A stretch of DNA of 64,000 nucleotides. Origin: Pontederia crassipes (Eukaryota > Streptophyta > Magnoliopsida > Commelinales > Pontederiaceae). Location of the stretch: the NCBI GenBank assembly GCA_030549335.1, contig CM060191.1:3291001-3355000 (forward strand), given 5' to 3'. The notes beneath the pieces are model-generated. The model ran no database searches. It saw nothing but the letters and a program-made list of their open reading frames with translations, and was not told where the DNA came from. Positions 12,637-23,644 of this stretch are shown here, in pieces. A program made the translations under genes and the position numbers. Each line of letters begins with the position of its first letter. Within the stretch, counting starts at the first letter, position 1.

Positions 12637-13655
12637 GTGATGGTGGCACTGATGGACGACTACGAAGTGGTGACGGACATCTCTTTTTCGCGACACATTG
12701 CTGCATGTGTCATCCCGCTCACCAACTCAATGGTCATCTTCGACCCCAAGGGACCCTACAACGTTCCTGTGAGGTCGGGAGGTGATCTCAAGCAGAAGAC
12801 CCTCTCCGCCATGCAAGTGGCGAAGGGGTTGCGTAAACATGAGCACACCTTCCTGGCGACCGTCATATTAGAAGATCCGGGGCCCTCCACTCTAGCAGCT
12901 CTCAAAGTCCTTGAAACTCTTGAGGACTTTGCGGACGTCATGTCACCGGAGCTCCCAAAGCGATTGCCTCCGAAACATGAAGTCCGTAAGCAACTTATCG
13001 AACTATTGGATGTAGAATACGTTCGGCCCTCAAAGTCTCCACATGGCGCCCCGGTACTCTTTCAGAAGAAACATGATGGTTCACTCAGGATGTGCATCGA
13101 CTACCGGGCGTTCAACAAGCTTACGGTGAAGAACAAGTACCTCATCACTTTGGTGGCAGACTTGTTTGACCAACTTGGCGGTGCAAGATGGTTTACCAAG
13201 TTGGATCTTCGTTCGGGCTATTGATAAGTCCGGATTGTGGAGGAAGATGTGCAGAAGATGGCATGTGTCACAAAAATATGGCTCCTTCGAGTTTCTCGTG
13301 ATGCCTTTCGGCCTCACCAACGCCCAAGCGACCTTCTGCACTCTCATGAACAAGGTATTGCAACCATTCCTTGATAGGTTCGTGGTTGTATACCTCGACG
13401 ATATCATGATCTACAGCCGCACCTTGGAGGAGCATATCGAACACATTCGGCAAGTGTTCGATGTGCTGCGGCAGAACGAGCTATACGTCAAGCAGGAGAA
13501 GTGTGTTTTCGCCCAACCGGAAATGCACTTCTTAGGACATGTCATCGGATGTGGCAAACTGAAGATGAATGGCACGAAGATTCGGGCCATCATGGAGTGG
13601 GAGCCGCCCAGGCGGGTTCCCGACATGCGTTCGTTCCTTGGTCGAGGGGTATTCA
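12637..13655 (+). pseudogene. Gypsy reverse transcriptase
   Basis: Two frames together carry the reverse transcriptase: the first ends in KLDLRSGY* at 13224, and the second resumes with a KYGSFEFLVMPFGLTNA motif and the catalytic YLDD (about 13390-13401). The bases between the two blocks are altered, so the catalytic segment is frameshifted away from its N-terminus. It copies element RNA to DNA in intact relatives. Confidence 0.8.
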
Positions 13656-13689
13656 CATGTGACGACCCCTTTGATGAATCTCCTCCGGA

Positions 13690-14640
13690 AGAATGTGAAG
13701 TGGGAGTGGACGCCGACATGCCAGGAAGCGTTCGACACCCTCAAAAGGGCCATGACAGAGGAACCGGTGCTCGTCCTGCCAGACCATACCAAGCCTTACG
13801 AGGTACAGACAGATGCTTCTGACTATGTCATTGGAGGAGTTCTTATGCAGGAGGGATATCCCGTGGCGTTCGAGAGTCACAAACTCAACGACACGGAGCG
13901 ACGCTACGCCGTTCAGGAGAAGGAGATGACCGCGGTTAGGGGTGTTCAGCGGGTCGGGTCGACCCGCGAACCCGATGATCTGACCCGACCCAAACCAATT
14001 TGGGTCGAGTCGAGTTTGGGTCGGGTCGGACTCGACCCGACCCGATCTCAACCTGACCCCGGTTCGGGTCGGGTACGGGTCAGAATTTTCTTACTCGAGT
14101 TGACCCGACCCGACCCGAATTTTTTTTTTAGTTTTCAGCCTATACTTTATACTAAAAATTAAAAAAAATATTAAAATAAAATATTTTAAATACGGAAAAT
14201 AATATTTAAATGTTTAACAAATTATTTTATGCTTTTAAAATAAATATTATATCATATTTTTTTATATTAAATAATAGAAAAGGTAAGGAAAAAAATTTAA
14301 AAAAAAAAGAAAAAATGGGTCGGGCGACCCGACGATCGGATCCATCCCTCTAAAGAGGGCTGACCCGACCCGACCTGATCAAAATCGGGCGGGTCGGGTC
14401 GGGTCAAACCCGACCCGTGAACACCCCTAACCGCGGCGATCTACTGCCTTCGGACATGACGGCACTGCTTTCTCCTGTCGTGATTTCATATCAAGACGGA
14501 TAACGTCATGACAAGTTACTTCGAGACGCAGAAGAAATCTCGCCGAAGCAAACAAGATGGCAAGATTTTATGGTGGAGTTTGACTACGTCCTGGAGTACA
14601 AGCCTGGCAAGTCGAATGTCGTTGCCGACGCCCTCAGCCG
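13690..14640 (+). pseudogene. Gypsy RNase H, split by a MITE
   Basis: The 5' part encodes a YEVQTDASDY motif and RRYAVQEKEMTAV. The frame is then broken at 13936 by a hAT MITE and resumes after 14437 with IYCLRTW-like, IKTDNV and EYKPGKSNVVADALSR motifs. This is a typical Ty3 RNase H. The segment after the MITE also has frameshifts. Confidence 0.8.
13937..14429. mobile_element. hAT-type MITE inside the gypsy RNase H
   Basis: 493 bp with terminal inverted repeats TAGGGGTGTTCA...TGAACACCCCTA. The 8-bp flanks are ACCGCGGT and ACCGCGGC, a one-mismatch target duplication as made by hAT transposases. Both ends carry GGGTCGGGTC-rich arms and the centre is AT-rich. It is the best-preserved of three copies here (55-541; 19188-19373). 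It is younger than the gypsy insertion it interrupts. Confidence 0.88.
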
Positions 14641-16078
14641 ACACGTGGAATTGATGGCCATGAGCTCCTCTCAGGCCGACATGATCGAGAGGATCAAGAA
14701 AGGACTAGAGGCAGATCTCACGACAAAGAACCTGTTCGAGCAAACAAATGAAGGAAAAACACGCTGCTTTTGGGTGGAAGATGGGCTGATCTTCACCAAG
14801 GAACGTCGCATCTACGTTCCTTTGTTCGACAACTTGCGGCGCACTATCATGCAGGAGTTCCACGATTCCAAGTGGGCGGGACATCCGAGCATCCGCCGCA
14901 CTTTGGCACTCATCGAAGACAACTACTTCTGACCAAGGATGGAGGATGATGTTGAAGCTTTTGTGAAGACATGCATTGTTTGCCAGCAAGACATAAATCT
15001 CAATCGAGCGCCCGGCGGACTTCTGGAACCCCTGCCTATTCTAGAGCGGCCATGGAAAGATGTTTCCATGGACTTCATCATGGGCCTGTCCAAGTTTTAA
15101 GGGGCGGGTACCATCATGGTGGTCGTCGATCGGTTTTCAAGTATGCTATATTCATTGTCGGCTCCGCAAGTTGTCCTGCTACTGAAGCTGCGGAGTTATT
15201 CATGAAGCATGTAGTGAAGTATTGGGGCCTTCCACAAAGCATTGTCAGCGATCGGGATGGTCGATTCGTTGGCAACTTCTGAAAAGAATTGTTCAAGATG
15301 ATGGGCTCCAACATGCATTTCTCGACAGCACTTCATCCTCAAACCGACGGCCAAACTGAGAGGGTGAATTGTATCTTGGAGATCTACCTGCGACACTATG
15401 TGAATGTCAATCAGAAGGACTGGGCGAAGCTACTCGACATCGCACAATTTTCTTACAACTTGTAGCGGAGCGAGTCGACCAATCGGAGTCCCTTTGAGAT
15501 AGTGACGCGGCAGCAACCTCTGACGTCCCAGGCCGTCGCTACATCTTATGGTGGCAAAGTTCCCGTCGCTCACCGCATGGCGAGGGAATGGCATGAGCAG
15601 AATTACATGGCGAGAGCATATTTACACAATGCATCGAAGCGTATGAAGAAGTGGGCGGACACCACCCGACGGGACGTCAACTTTGAAGTCGAAGACTTGG
15701 TCTTTGTGAAGCTGGTTCAACATCTGCGACTAAGTGAAGGTAGGCAAGGTGGCCTACAAGGGCCTCGTTAGGCGTTACGAAGGCTCATTCAAGATCCTAA
15801 AGAAGGTAGGCAAGGTGACCTACAAGTTGGAGCTCCTGCCTCAGATGCAACAACACCCCGTCTTCCATGTCAGCCTACTGAAGCTCTTCGTCGAAGATAC
15901 TGAAGATCCCGGGCATGAAGTTTCAGACCGCGTCCCGTCGGTCATCCGTCAGCAGTTTACTAATCAAGTTGAAGAAGTACTCGATGTCCGCACGAAGAAT
16001 CGGAAGGAGTATTTTGTTCGATGGAGCGAAAGACCGGACGCCGACACAAGTTGGGAGACAGCCGAAGACTTGTGGTAG
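14641..16078 (+). pseudogene. Gypsy integrase and chromodomain-like C-terminus
   Basis: Fragments encode the zinc-binding H-x-H/C-x2-C region (WAGHPSIRRT to TCIVCQQ), the catalytic core (PWKDVSMDFIMGL, IVSDRDGRF and a [21 protein letters not shown] motif), and a C-terminal segment ending EEVLDVR...YFVRWSERPDADTSWETAEDLW (about 15965-16077), which looks like a chromodomain. Several stops (for example near 14932 and 15280) separate the parts. Chromodomains are thought to steer integration toward particular chromatin. Confidence 0.78.
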
Positions 16079-16146
16079 TTCAAGCAGAAGATTGAAGAAT
16101 TCCAAGCTGCAGCTCCAGAGACGTCGCTGACTTGAGTGGGGGAGAA

Positions 16147-16681
16147 TGTCCCGGGGCTTTCCCCGGGACACGCCGAGTTATCTTACTTTATGTAATTTTC
16201 TTTTTTTTAACCCACTTTTATACTTAGTTTATTTTTCAAGTGTGATAGTGTCAATTTTATAATTTTGCACTTCTGAAAAGTGCACCCCCTTGGCTTGTCC
16301 TCCACATCATACGTCGCGTATGGACCTCACGAGCCTGTAGTATAGTAAGAGGAGACCAGCTAGTGCTCCCCCCAAGCTTTGTAATCATCTCTATTTTCTC
16401 AACAAATATTTCAATCTTCCTTAAATCTAACACTGTGTTTCGAGCGTGGGATGACAACCCACAAAAGAGCGTCCCAAGAGATTAAACGTTCCACCGAGAT
16501 GCCCGTTCATTTACGAACGCCTCCACCGAAGAAGCGGCCGCTCGAGATCGAGCGTACCAAAAATTTTGGCATTCGAAAAGTGCCATAAGCAAGCTTTCAC
16601 AAAATATTCAAAAGAATCTGCCTAGACGTTGGGCACGTCTAAGCGCCGCACGAGGCATCGAGCGAAAAATGACATGTGACA
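16147..16681 (+). repeat. 3' LTR of the gypsy element
   Basis: Matches the 5' LTR along its length with scattered substitutions and small indels. It is preceded by a purine tract. Its end abuts ACGTACATCA, the continuation of the RALF-like gene A promoter. Confidence 0.85.
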
Positions 16682-16996
<315 letters not shown>

Positions 16997-17353
16997 ATGG
17001 CAATTCGCAGAGTGTGTTGTTGTAGTGCTCTCCTACTCGCGGTAGGCGGACGACAAGATCTCGGAGCAGAACAAATGTGGCCGTTGGCGAATGCTTCCTC
17101 CTCCAATATTGATGGGCAGTACTGGCGGCAGCTCCTCGGATCTCAGTCGGCGGCAGAGGAGGAGGAGGAGGAGTGGGCGTTGGAGTCGGAGACGGCCAGA
17201 AGGATCCTCGCATCAAAAGGCCCTATTATAACACCGCATGCTTTGGTACCGAATCCACAAGTCCCATTAAAGGGGCCTGCAAGAGGAGGCGACTCATACA
17301 CCAACCCTTGCGCCATGAGGAAATACAAGCAATCGAATGACAGAAGCTGCTGA
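16997..17353 (+). CDS. RALF-like peptide precursor, plus-strand class (copy A), probably decaying
   Basis: 118 residues, related to the plus-strand copies at 20467 and 27041. Seen: a cysteine-rich N-terminus CCCSALLLA, an acidic run of glutamates (54-59), WALESETARRIL (60-71) with the RRIL form of the S1P cleavage motif, and a C-terminus with cysteines 105 and 118. The hydrophobic signal core is only about seven residues long; compared with copy B about 25 residues have been lost just after it, so secretion may fail. The ATG at 16997 is chosen because the upstream duplicate copy of the 5' coding bases has lost its ATG. The paralogue group and cleavage motif support a RALF-like origin; the mature part fits the family poorly. 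Its promoter is split by a 6-kb gypsy insertion. Confidence 0.55.
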   Translation: MAIRRVCCCSALLLAVGGRQDLGAEQMWPLANASSSNIDGQYWRQLLGSQSAAEEEEEEWALESETARRILASKGPIITPHALVPNPQVPLKGPARGGDSYTNPCAMRKYKQSNDRSC

Positions 17354-17447
17354 AACATACATAAAAGAATCCTCTATTTTTAATTAATTTATGAGAGGTA
17401 AATAAAAATCGACTCTCTGAATTAAGGAAGGGGAAACTTTGTTAATT

Positions 17448-17484
<37 letters not shown>

Positions 17485-18620
17485 GTGTGTGTGTTGAGCT
17501 TAATATTTATGTGAATCCATTAATTGTTGAGATCTAAATTTTGATATTTTATGGTACTATTCTTGAAATCTTTGGCATGGCATAAATCTATATAAAATTT
17601 CCGAGTCGAATCATATAGCTTGTCATTGCTGTTTAAAATGGCAAATTTTATGTGATATCAAATGAGGTGATCTAATCAAAATAAGAGCTTTTTTATTGGC
17701 CTGTTCATATCATGTGAGTTCAATCGAATAAGAGAGTTAGAAATCGAATGGATGGACACACACACACACAAAGAGAAAAGAATAAGAGTCGCTAGTGATA
17801 TTTATGAAATTTTGTCACTGGCGACAAGGCAGTAGGAAATTAGAGTGCACGAGCAATTAATGACAGAAACTACAAGCAGAAATCACAAGTCTTGCAGGTC
17901 TTTTTTTTTATCATGGTCAGTAATCCATCGGTATTCGGATTATTAATATCTGACTAATTTAATGTTCGAACTCAAACGAAAAAGGCATACCTTGATCAAG
18001 AAGACTCTGAGATCAAATCTAGGACTACTAGCACTCAGCGTACACACAACCTCTGAACCATCTTGCAAATTTTTTTTTATGCCGGCTCGAGTTTACGGAA
18101 AACCTCCGGTGTCTAAGACTATTAACACTTGATTAATTCGAAGTCGAAAAGATAAAGCAACAAAGATTAATTACCTAATCAAAGTGCGACTCCAAGATTT
18201 GAATATGAGACTATTAGCGTCTAACAAACGTTTTGACTGATCAGCTCTGCCTACCACTGTTGATTCCATCTTGCAAGTCTTTAATATTTATATACCCTTC
18301 ACTACAGTACATAACGGTTTGATACAAAAAAACTGATACAAAGTTTAATTGCCGTTACAAACTACTGATTGTAATAACAGTTGCAGATAAACATGGCGCT
18401 AATTACAAGAAGATGTATCAAACAGTTGATGATGATCCTTCGACAAAGGTAGTAGAATTAAAAAGACGTGTCGTACAAATCACCATAGAGAGGATAACAA
18501 CATGACATGACATCTCACTACACGCAGAAATTTGTAAAAAGAAAAGGGGAAGAAAGAGAAACGTTTGAACTTGACAATGGAGAAGAACAGAGCAATCAAT
18601 ACTTTTGCAGCCAAGACAAC
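17354..18620. other. Convergent spacer between RALF-like A and copy 2
   Basis: No gene is seen. About 17490-17800 matches the array-unit spacer (TTTATGTGAATCCATTAA; CTATATAAAATTTCCGAGTC). An (AT)n/(GT)n run lies at about 17452-17495. About 17900-18270 repeats short phrases such as 'attaacacttgattaattcgaa' seen in other plant repetitive DNA. About 18300-18500 matches the region 3' of copies 3 and 4 ('cagttgatgatgatccttc'). Confidence 0.6.
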
Positions 18621-18947
18621 TTAATGCCCCGGCTTGCAGTTGTAAGGGGTGACGCAGCCCCGGGTGTAAGGCTCCCCGGTTTTGCCGGACCCTCCCGCCG
18701 GTTGATTCGGCTTCAGGGCCCCGTACGTCACATGCTCGCCGGACTGGCCGAGGAACCTCCTGGCCGTTTCCGATGGCAGCCCCCACTCCTCGCCGTCATC
18801 CTCCACTCCAAGCAACGGAGGCCACTTCCCTGCGGAACCATTCTTCAGCCATTGCTCCATCTCCGGCAGATTTCCACCATCTCCAGCAGCAGCAGCGGGG
18901 AAGACTGCAATCATAACTAGGAAAGCAGAACAGAGCTTGAACCACAT
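18621..18947 (-). CDS. RALF-like secreted peptide precursor, two-cysteine type (copy 2)
   Basis: 108 residues with the same plan as the gene at 6057. Signal peptide about 1-21, a possible N-glycosylation site NGS (36-38), an acidic stretch GVEDDGEEW, PSETARRFL (58-66), VTYGALKPNQPAGG (73-86) which keeps the YGAL motif best of all copies, then PYTRGC-x5-C with cysteines 98 and 104. It ends in KPGH and lacks the arginine-rich tail of many RALFs. It converges on gene A and diverges from gene B (20467). The leader keeps CTCGATCGATCTCCCTGTG. The intact frame and the conserved cleavage and cysteine motifs argue that it is a real gene. Confidence 0.82.
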   Translation of the reverse strand: MWFKLCSAFLVMIAVFPAAAAGDGGNLPEMEQWLKNGSAGKWPPLLGVEDDGEEWGLPSETARRFLGQSGEHVTYGALKPNQPAGGSGKTGEPYTRGCVTPYNCKPGH

Positions 18948-19187
18948 GACCTCTCAGTCTTCCTCTTGTTGTTTCAGCAGCTCGATCGATCTCCCTGTGC
19001 AGCTGCAGACTGAGTGCCTACATAGATGCCGTGATTCCTGCTCCGAACAGGCGAGTGCAATAATTCCTAGCTCTTGGTGGTTTCCTCGAGGGGCCTACTC
19101 GATCTGGCTTTGTGTGATCGTATCACTTTCTATGGATTGGCTGCCAGACAAGTTAGCACGCCAGAACAGGATCCGCTCATGGAATAA

Positions 19188-19373
19188 TATTAAAAAAAAT
19201 AAAAAAAAATTATTTTTTTATGATTTAAAATAATATTTTTTATATTGAATAAAATATAAAATAGTAAGAAAAAAATTTTAAAAAAAGAAAGTCGAATCGG
19301 ACCCGAGCAAATTTGATCGGGTCGGGTCGAGTTTGTTCAAGGGTCGAGTCTAACCCGACGCGTGAACACCCCT
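19188..19373. mobile_element. Truncated hAT-type MITE of the GGGTCGGGTC family
   Basis: Only the AT-rich centre and the right arm survive. The right arm contains GATCGGGTCGGGTCGAG and ends ACGCGTGAACACCCCTA, like the right end of the element at 14429. The left arm is missing. Confidence 0.65.
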
Positions 19374-19990
19374 ACCGGCAAGGCCGCAGAGGTCGACCTC
19401 TTTTTTTACTTATTATATTATTTTTATTATTATTTAATCATGCCACATAAGAGAAAAAAATATCATGTCAGATGGCTTTTTACATGAAGAAAAGAGAAAA
19501 TGATCGCATGTATGCCTTGTCGACGGGGTAACCAGGAGATGACCGATTAAAAAGAGCACGGGTGAAACGAATTCAAAAATAGAGGGCATTCATGTTATGA
19601 AGTCGGAGGATATCGCTAAGCAAACATCAAAATTGAAGAGCATTTGACGTAATTTATCCGTCGTAGGTCTTGTTCCATTGCCGAACACCCTCATAAAAAA
19701 TTTGTTTTAAGTTCTTTTTTTAATAATTATAAATTATGTATATTTGCGTTACTTTCTGATTGATAAGAGTATTTTAAAATTTTAAAAAAAACTAATAGTA
19801 AAAATCTTATATGTAATAATAATATTCTATACAATAGTATGCTCGTGTTAATATTTTAATTTTTTTCATATCAAAGAGTAAGTGCAAAAATAATATTTCA
19901 CAATTGGTAAAAATATGAACTCAACGAAATTTGAACTTAAGTTAACGAATAGACTCGAGCTGAGAAAAATTATAGTTGAGATTTAAAAAG
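19374..19990. other. AT-rich spacer
   Basis: No gene or clear repeat seen. It separates the truncated MITE from the promoter of RALF-like gene B. Confidence 0.4.
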
Positions 19991-19994
19991 TTCC

Positions 19995-20466
19995 TTTTAA
20001 AATTTATCTCCTCCGGTGATATTATTACCCTTTTTTTTGGAGGGCGGTTCGTACGTTTGTACCGCTTGTTCCCTCTCAGGCTCTTGCGCAGATCTATCTG
20101 CATGCATGTGCAATTCGTCGACGACGACCCCCCCAAGAGCGTTCAACTTGCGTGGGGACGACAATATAACAATGTTAAGAATATAACAAAAATATTGTTT
20201 TTTTTAACGACTTCAATTTTTAAAACAATTGATTATCACATTAAATTTAAGGTGATATTAAAATTAAGAATTTTGAATTTAAATTTCGTTAAACTCTTAT
20301 TAAAAAATTATTTTTTTGTCGAACTTGAGTTAGATTAAAATTGTCAACCGTCCATATATAAGTGGTAAGAATATAAAATTAATGTTGACGACCGGATTGG
20401 GTGCGGATCGTCGTCCTTAAATAGAGACGAAGACACGCCTCTCCTCTCTCGCATTACACACAGACG
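19995..20466 (+). promoter_or_regulatory. Promoter of RALF-like gene B with an RY motif
   Basis: Shares CTCCTCCGGTGATATTATTA and the CAGATCT...CATGCATG block (RY motif at 20101-20108) with the regions upstream of genes A and C. RY motifs are binding sites for B3-domain seed regulators (ABI3/FUS3/LEC2). A TATA-like CTTAAATAG lies at 20416-20424, about 45 bp before the ATG, followed by the pyrimidine patch CGCCTCTCCTCTCTCGCA. A 200-bp AT-rich insertion separates the distal and proximal blocks. The regulatory role is inferred. Confidence 0.55.
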
Positions 20467-20931
20467 ATGGCGTCTTCTAACGAGTACAGCTGCTGCAGTG
20501 CTCTCCTACTCGTGATGCTATTTTCGGCTGCTGCTGCGCCGATCACTGCTGATGGGCGTGGCCGTGGGGCCGGGGGAGGCCGCGAAGAGGTGGCGGCACC
20601 GGCGGGCGGAGGGCAAGATCTTGGAGCTGTGAACGGGGTGCAGCCGAATGGTTCCTCCTCCATGTATGGCCAGCAGGACTCCTGGTGGCCGCAGCTCCCG
20701 GGATGGTCACCGCCAGAGGAGTGGACGTTGGAGTCGGCGACGGCCAGAAGGATCCTCGCTGTGCAGTTTAATTATAAAACTTTTAATCCAAGTCACCCGG
20801 CCAATCCTGGACCTGCCCCAGCGATTCAAGGCGCGTCGTACACCTGCCCCCCCCGGCAGGATATACGTCGATCGAGAGTGCAAAATACCAACGTAATGCA
20901 CATGTTTAATTCAAGTAATTGTATCTTGTGA
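20467..20931 (+). CDS. RALF-like peptide precursor, plus-strand class (copy B), C-terminus probably frameshifted
   Basis: 154 residues with a clear signal peptide (about 1-25), a glycine- and arginine-rich propeptide, WTLESATARRIL (86-97) with the S1P-type motif, and SYTC with cysteine 127. At the run of eight C (about 20848-20855) the frame appears to have shifted: one frame over, the sequence continues GRIYVDREC and stops at 20896, which matches the RTYNRDC ending of copy C. In the present frame the protein instead runs on to an unrelated tail with a last cysteine at 152. The N-terminal two thirds look functional and the ending does not. A sequencing error in the C run would give the same picture. 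Confidence 0.6.
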   Translation: MASSNEYSCCSALLLVMLFSAAAAPITADGRGRGAGGGREEVAAPAGGGQDLGAVNGVQPNGSSSMYGQQDSWWPQLPGWSPPEEWTLESATARRILAVQFNYKTFNPSHPANPGPAPAIQGASYTCPPRQDIRRSRVQNTNVMHMFNSSNCIL

Positions 20932-22162
20932 AAGTTCTTTTTTTCTTCTTAATTTCGTGGAATTATATTGTATTTGTATTAATTATGAGATTTCTGTTCA
21001 TGCATCATGCTGGAGTTTTCATCATTAATCTTCTCCCGGTAAATTTCTGTTTCGCCGTCTCACACCCTTAAATCATAAAACAGAGAGAAAAAATAGCTTA
21101 AAAAAAAAAGTAAAGGAAACTAAGAAATGCCCGACCTTTCACCTCCTTCCGTTGAAGCCGGGTCTTGTTATTTTTTCTTTAAAAATTGGAGTTACTTTTA
21201 AAGAAATAATTCAAAATTATGTTGTTGGGAAAATGAAAAGACAAATATAATCTAATGAGAACCATGAAATAAAGTAGATATCAAATGCTAAGAGCCGAGG
21301 AGATAATTAAAAAATAATTAAACAAATGGTTTCTGGAAAAATAAATAGAATTTACTATGGAAATTTTCTTTAATGTACCTAAAACTATACATGTCTTAAT
21401 TATGTGACTGATATATTTCTTTTGGGCTGACCACCTAATATTATATATGGTACAAAACACTTTATGTGAATATATAACTTATCCTACGTACTTGAATTAA
21501 TCCAAGTTTTAGCCGTCCCATTTTAATCCATTATTGATATTTAAATTTTGAGTATTTTATGGTGTTCTTGAAATCTTTGACATGACATAAACAAACCTAT
21601 ATAAAATTTCCGAGTCAAACATATAACTTGGCATTTCTGTTTAAATGACAAATTTATGGGAGATCAAATGAGGCGATCTAATCAAAATATATATATAAAA
21701 AAAAGAACTTTTTTCATTGGCATGTTGATATCACGTTTGTTCAATCGAACAACAGAGTTAGAACTTTGAATTGATAGAGAAACACACAAAAAAAAAGGGA
21801 ACAAAAGTCGCTATTACGAAGTTGATTATATGAATTATTGTCGTTGAAGACAAAGCAGTACAAGATCAGAGTGCACAGAGCCATTGATCCAGATGCAGCT
21901 AAGCATGGTGCAGACTACAGCAAGCTGTATCAACTATCCAACAGTTGATGACGATCCTTCAACCATGGCAGTACGATTAAGGAGAAGTCTCATACAAATC
22001 ACCATTGGAGAGGAGAACAACATTGCCATCGATCCTGCTACTTTGCAGAAATTTATATTTAAAGAAAACAGAAACTTTTTAACCAACAATAGAGAAGAAC
22101 AGAGCAATTCAGTACTTTTTGCAGCCATGAAACGGCGCCGTTCGCTTGGTCCGCCGCCAGGA
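20932..22162. other. Convergent spacer between RALF-like B and copy 3
   Basis: No gene is seen. About 20940-21110 matches the region 3' of gene C (27270-27340 joined to 29540-29710), with shared TTTTCATCATTAATCTTCTCC. About 21290-21960 is the most complete copy of the array-unit spacer and serves here as the reference for locating insertions in the other units. Confidence 0.65.
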
Positions 22163-22498
22163 TCAAGGCTTGCAGTTGTAAGCGGTGCTGCAGCCCCGGC
22201 TGTAAGGCTCCCCGGATTTGCCGGACCCTCCCGCCGGTTGGTTCGCGTTCAGGGTGTTGTACGTTATGTGGTCGCCGGACTGGTCGAGGAACCTCCTGGC
22301 GGTCTCCGACGGCAGCGCCCACTCTTCGTTGTCGTCCCCCACTTCAAGGGACGGCGGCCGTTCCCCTGCGGAGCCATTCTGCAGCCGTTCCTCCATCTCC
22401 ATCAGCGCTCCACCACCATCTCCAGCCGCAGCAGCAGCACAAGCAGCAGCGAAGACTGCAACCACAACAAGGAAAGCAAAACAAAGCTGGAACCCCAT
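22163..22498 (-). CDS. RALF-like secreted peptide precursor, two-cysteine type (copy 3)
   Basis: 111 residues: signal peptide about 1-25, NGS (41-43), acidic DDNEEW, PSETARRFL (63-71), ITYNTLNANQPAGG (78-91), then PYSRGC-x5-C with cysteines 103 and 109 and a short KP end. The ITYNTL form is close to the YISY-type receptor-contact motif of family members. Like the other minus-strand copies it has no cysteine between this motif and the final pair. It is convergent with gene B. The leader keeps the CTCGATCGATCTCCCTGTG block. I infer a secreted, S1P-processed peptide of about 40 residues. Confidence 0.82.
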   Translation of the reverse strand: MGFQLCFAFLVVVAVFAAACAAAAAGDGGGALMEMEERLQNGSAGERPPSLEVGDDNEEWALPSETARRFLDQSGDHITYNTLNANQPAGGSGKSGEPYSRGCSTAYNCKP

Positions 22499-22740
22499 GA
22501 CCTCTCTCAGTATTCGTCCTATGGTTTCAGCAGCTCGATCGATCTCCCTGTGAAGATGCCGACTGACTGCCTACATCGTTTTCGATCTGGCTTTGTATGT
22601 TAATTTTCCTACTCGATCTGGCTTGGCTTCGTATGATCGTATCATTTTCCATGGCTTGGGTGTCAGACAAGTTAGCACGTCAGAGCAGGATCAGCTCATG
22701 GAATCTATCGAAGCAGTCGATCTGTCCAACTTTACCTAAC

Positions 22741-23640
22741 GAAGAATAATTCTCGAATGCACGTACAGTGTCACCAGGTACGGAACCAATATTGGAAATT
22801 GGGAGGGGCCAACAGAAAAATATTAAATTAATATATTTATTAATTTACAGACTCCTTTTTAAAAAAAAACAAATTGATATTAAATTGAGGTTCAATTGCT
22901 TAGTAGGATAGCAAATAAATTAATATATTAAGACTGTATATGTTACGAGGTTCAATTTCTTAGTAGGATAGCAAATAAATATATATTTTTCTGAAATAAA
23001 GAACAAATAAATTGATTACTTCCGTTCGCATTATGAGGTCAGTTAATTGGCCTGTCCACTTGTCTGAAGTTTCGCATCAATCGTGCAACTCTCACATGAG
23101 GTCGCTTGATATAACGATCGACCGATTCCATAGTCCGGTCATATTTTTCACTTCATCATCCAATTGTCATTCGATCGTTCAACCGACCAATTGCATAAGT
23201 TCAACCGATCATTCAATTGGTTGCATTAAAAATTTAGTTTCCAAATTTTGGTGTCGCAAATTCTTTAAAATATATTCACATATTAATCTTATGTATCTAT
23301 TGTCATCACTTAAACACTTATTAATAATTTTTCGATCAATTTCATTTATTATCATAAAAAAATGAAAATGAATGGAGGGATTCAACATTGTCGCATTGAA
23401 TTAGCTCAAGGTGTTTCATCACCACCTTTGAATGTTGCTCTTGAAGTCATACTAACATTAGTAATAAAAAATCTTAGGAGTGCCAATCGTATGTATTAAT
23501 ATAACGAAAACTTATAAAGTTAATGGGTAATGGTCCCTACTGGTCAGTGACGGCCGACTTAGTAGTACTCGCCACGAGATTAATATTTTCTTTATACTTC
23601 TTGCTTTATGTTCCGAATTCCAACGCGATCATTGCTTATG
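22741..23640. other. Upstream spacer of RALF-like copy 3
   Basis: No gene is seen. AT-rich DNA with the short repeat 'cttagtaggatagcaaataaat' in two nearby copies (about 22900 and 22960). About 23020-23330 holds several ATCGATCGACCG/CAATTGG-rich phrases of unknown origin. About 23520-23640 resembles 7150-7220 and 33130-33240, the upstream DNA of copies 1 and 4. Confidence 0.45.
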
Positions 23641-23644
23641 TGTG

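Larger units (their letters stand above)
10620..16681 (+). mobile_element. Ty3/gypsy chromovirus with two LTRs, inactivated
   Basis: A complete but dead element. The 5' LTR is about 10620-11130 and the 3' LTR 16147-16681, both starting TGTCCCGGGGCTTT. A primer-binding site (TGGTATTAGAGC, 11134) follows the 5' LTR and a purine tract (GTGGGGGAGAA) precedes the 3' LTR. The flanks read ACGTA on both sides, with one base of ambiguity at the right end. Domain order is gag, protease, reverse transcriptase, RNase H, integrase, chromodomain-like C-terminus, which is the Ty3/gypsy order; the last domain marks a chromovirus. Stops and frameshifts occur throughout, and a MITE interrupts RNase H. Confidence 0.88.
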
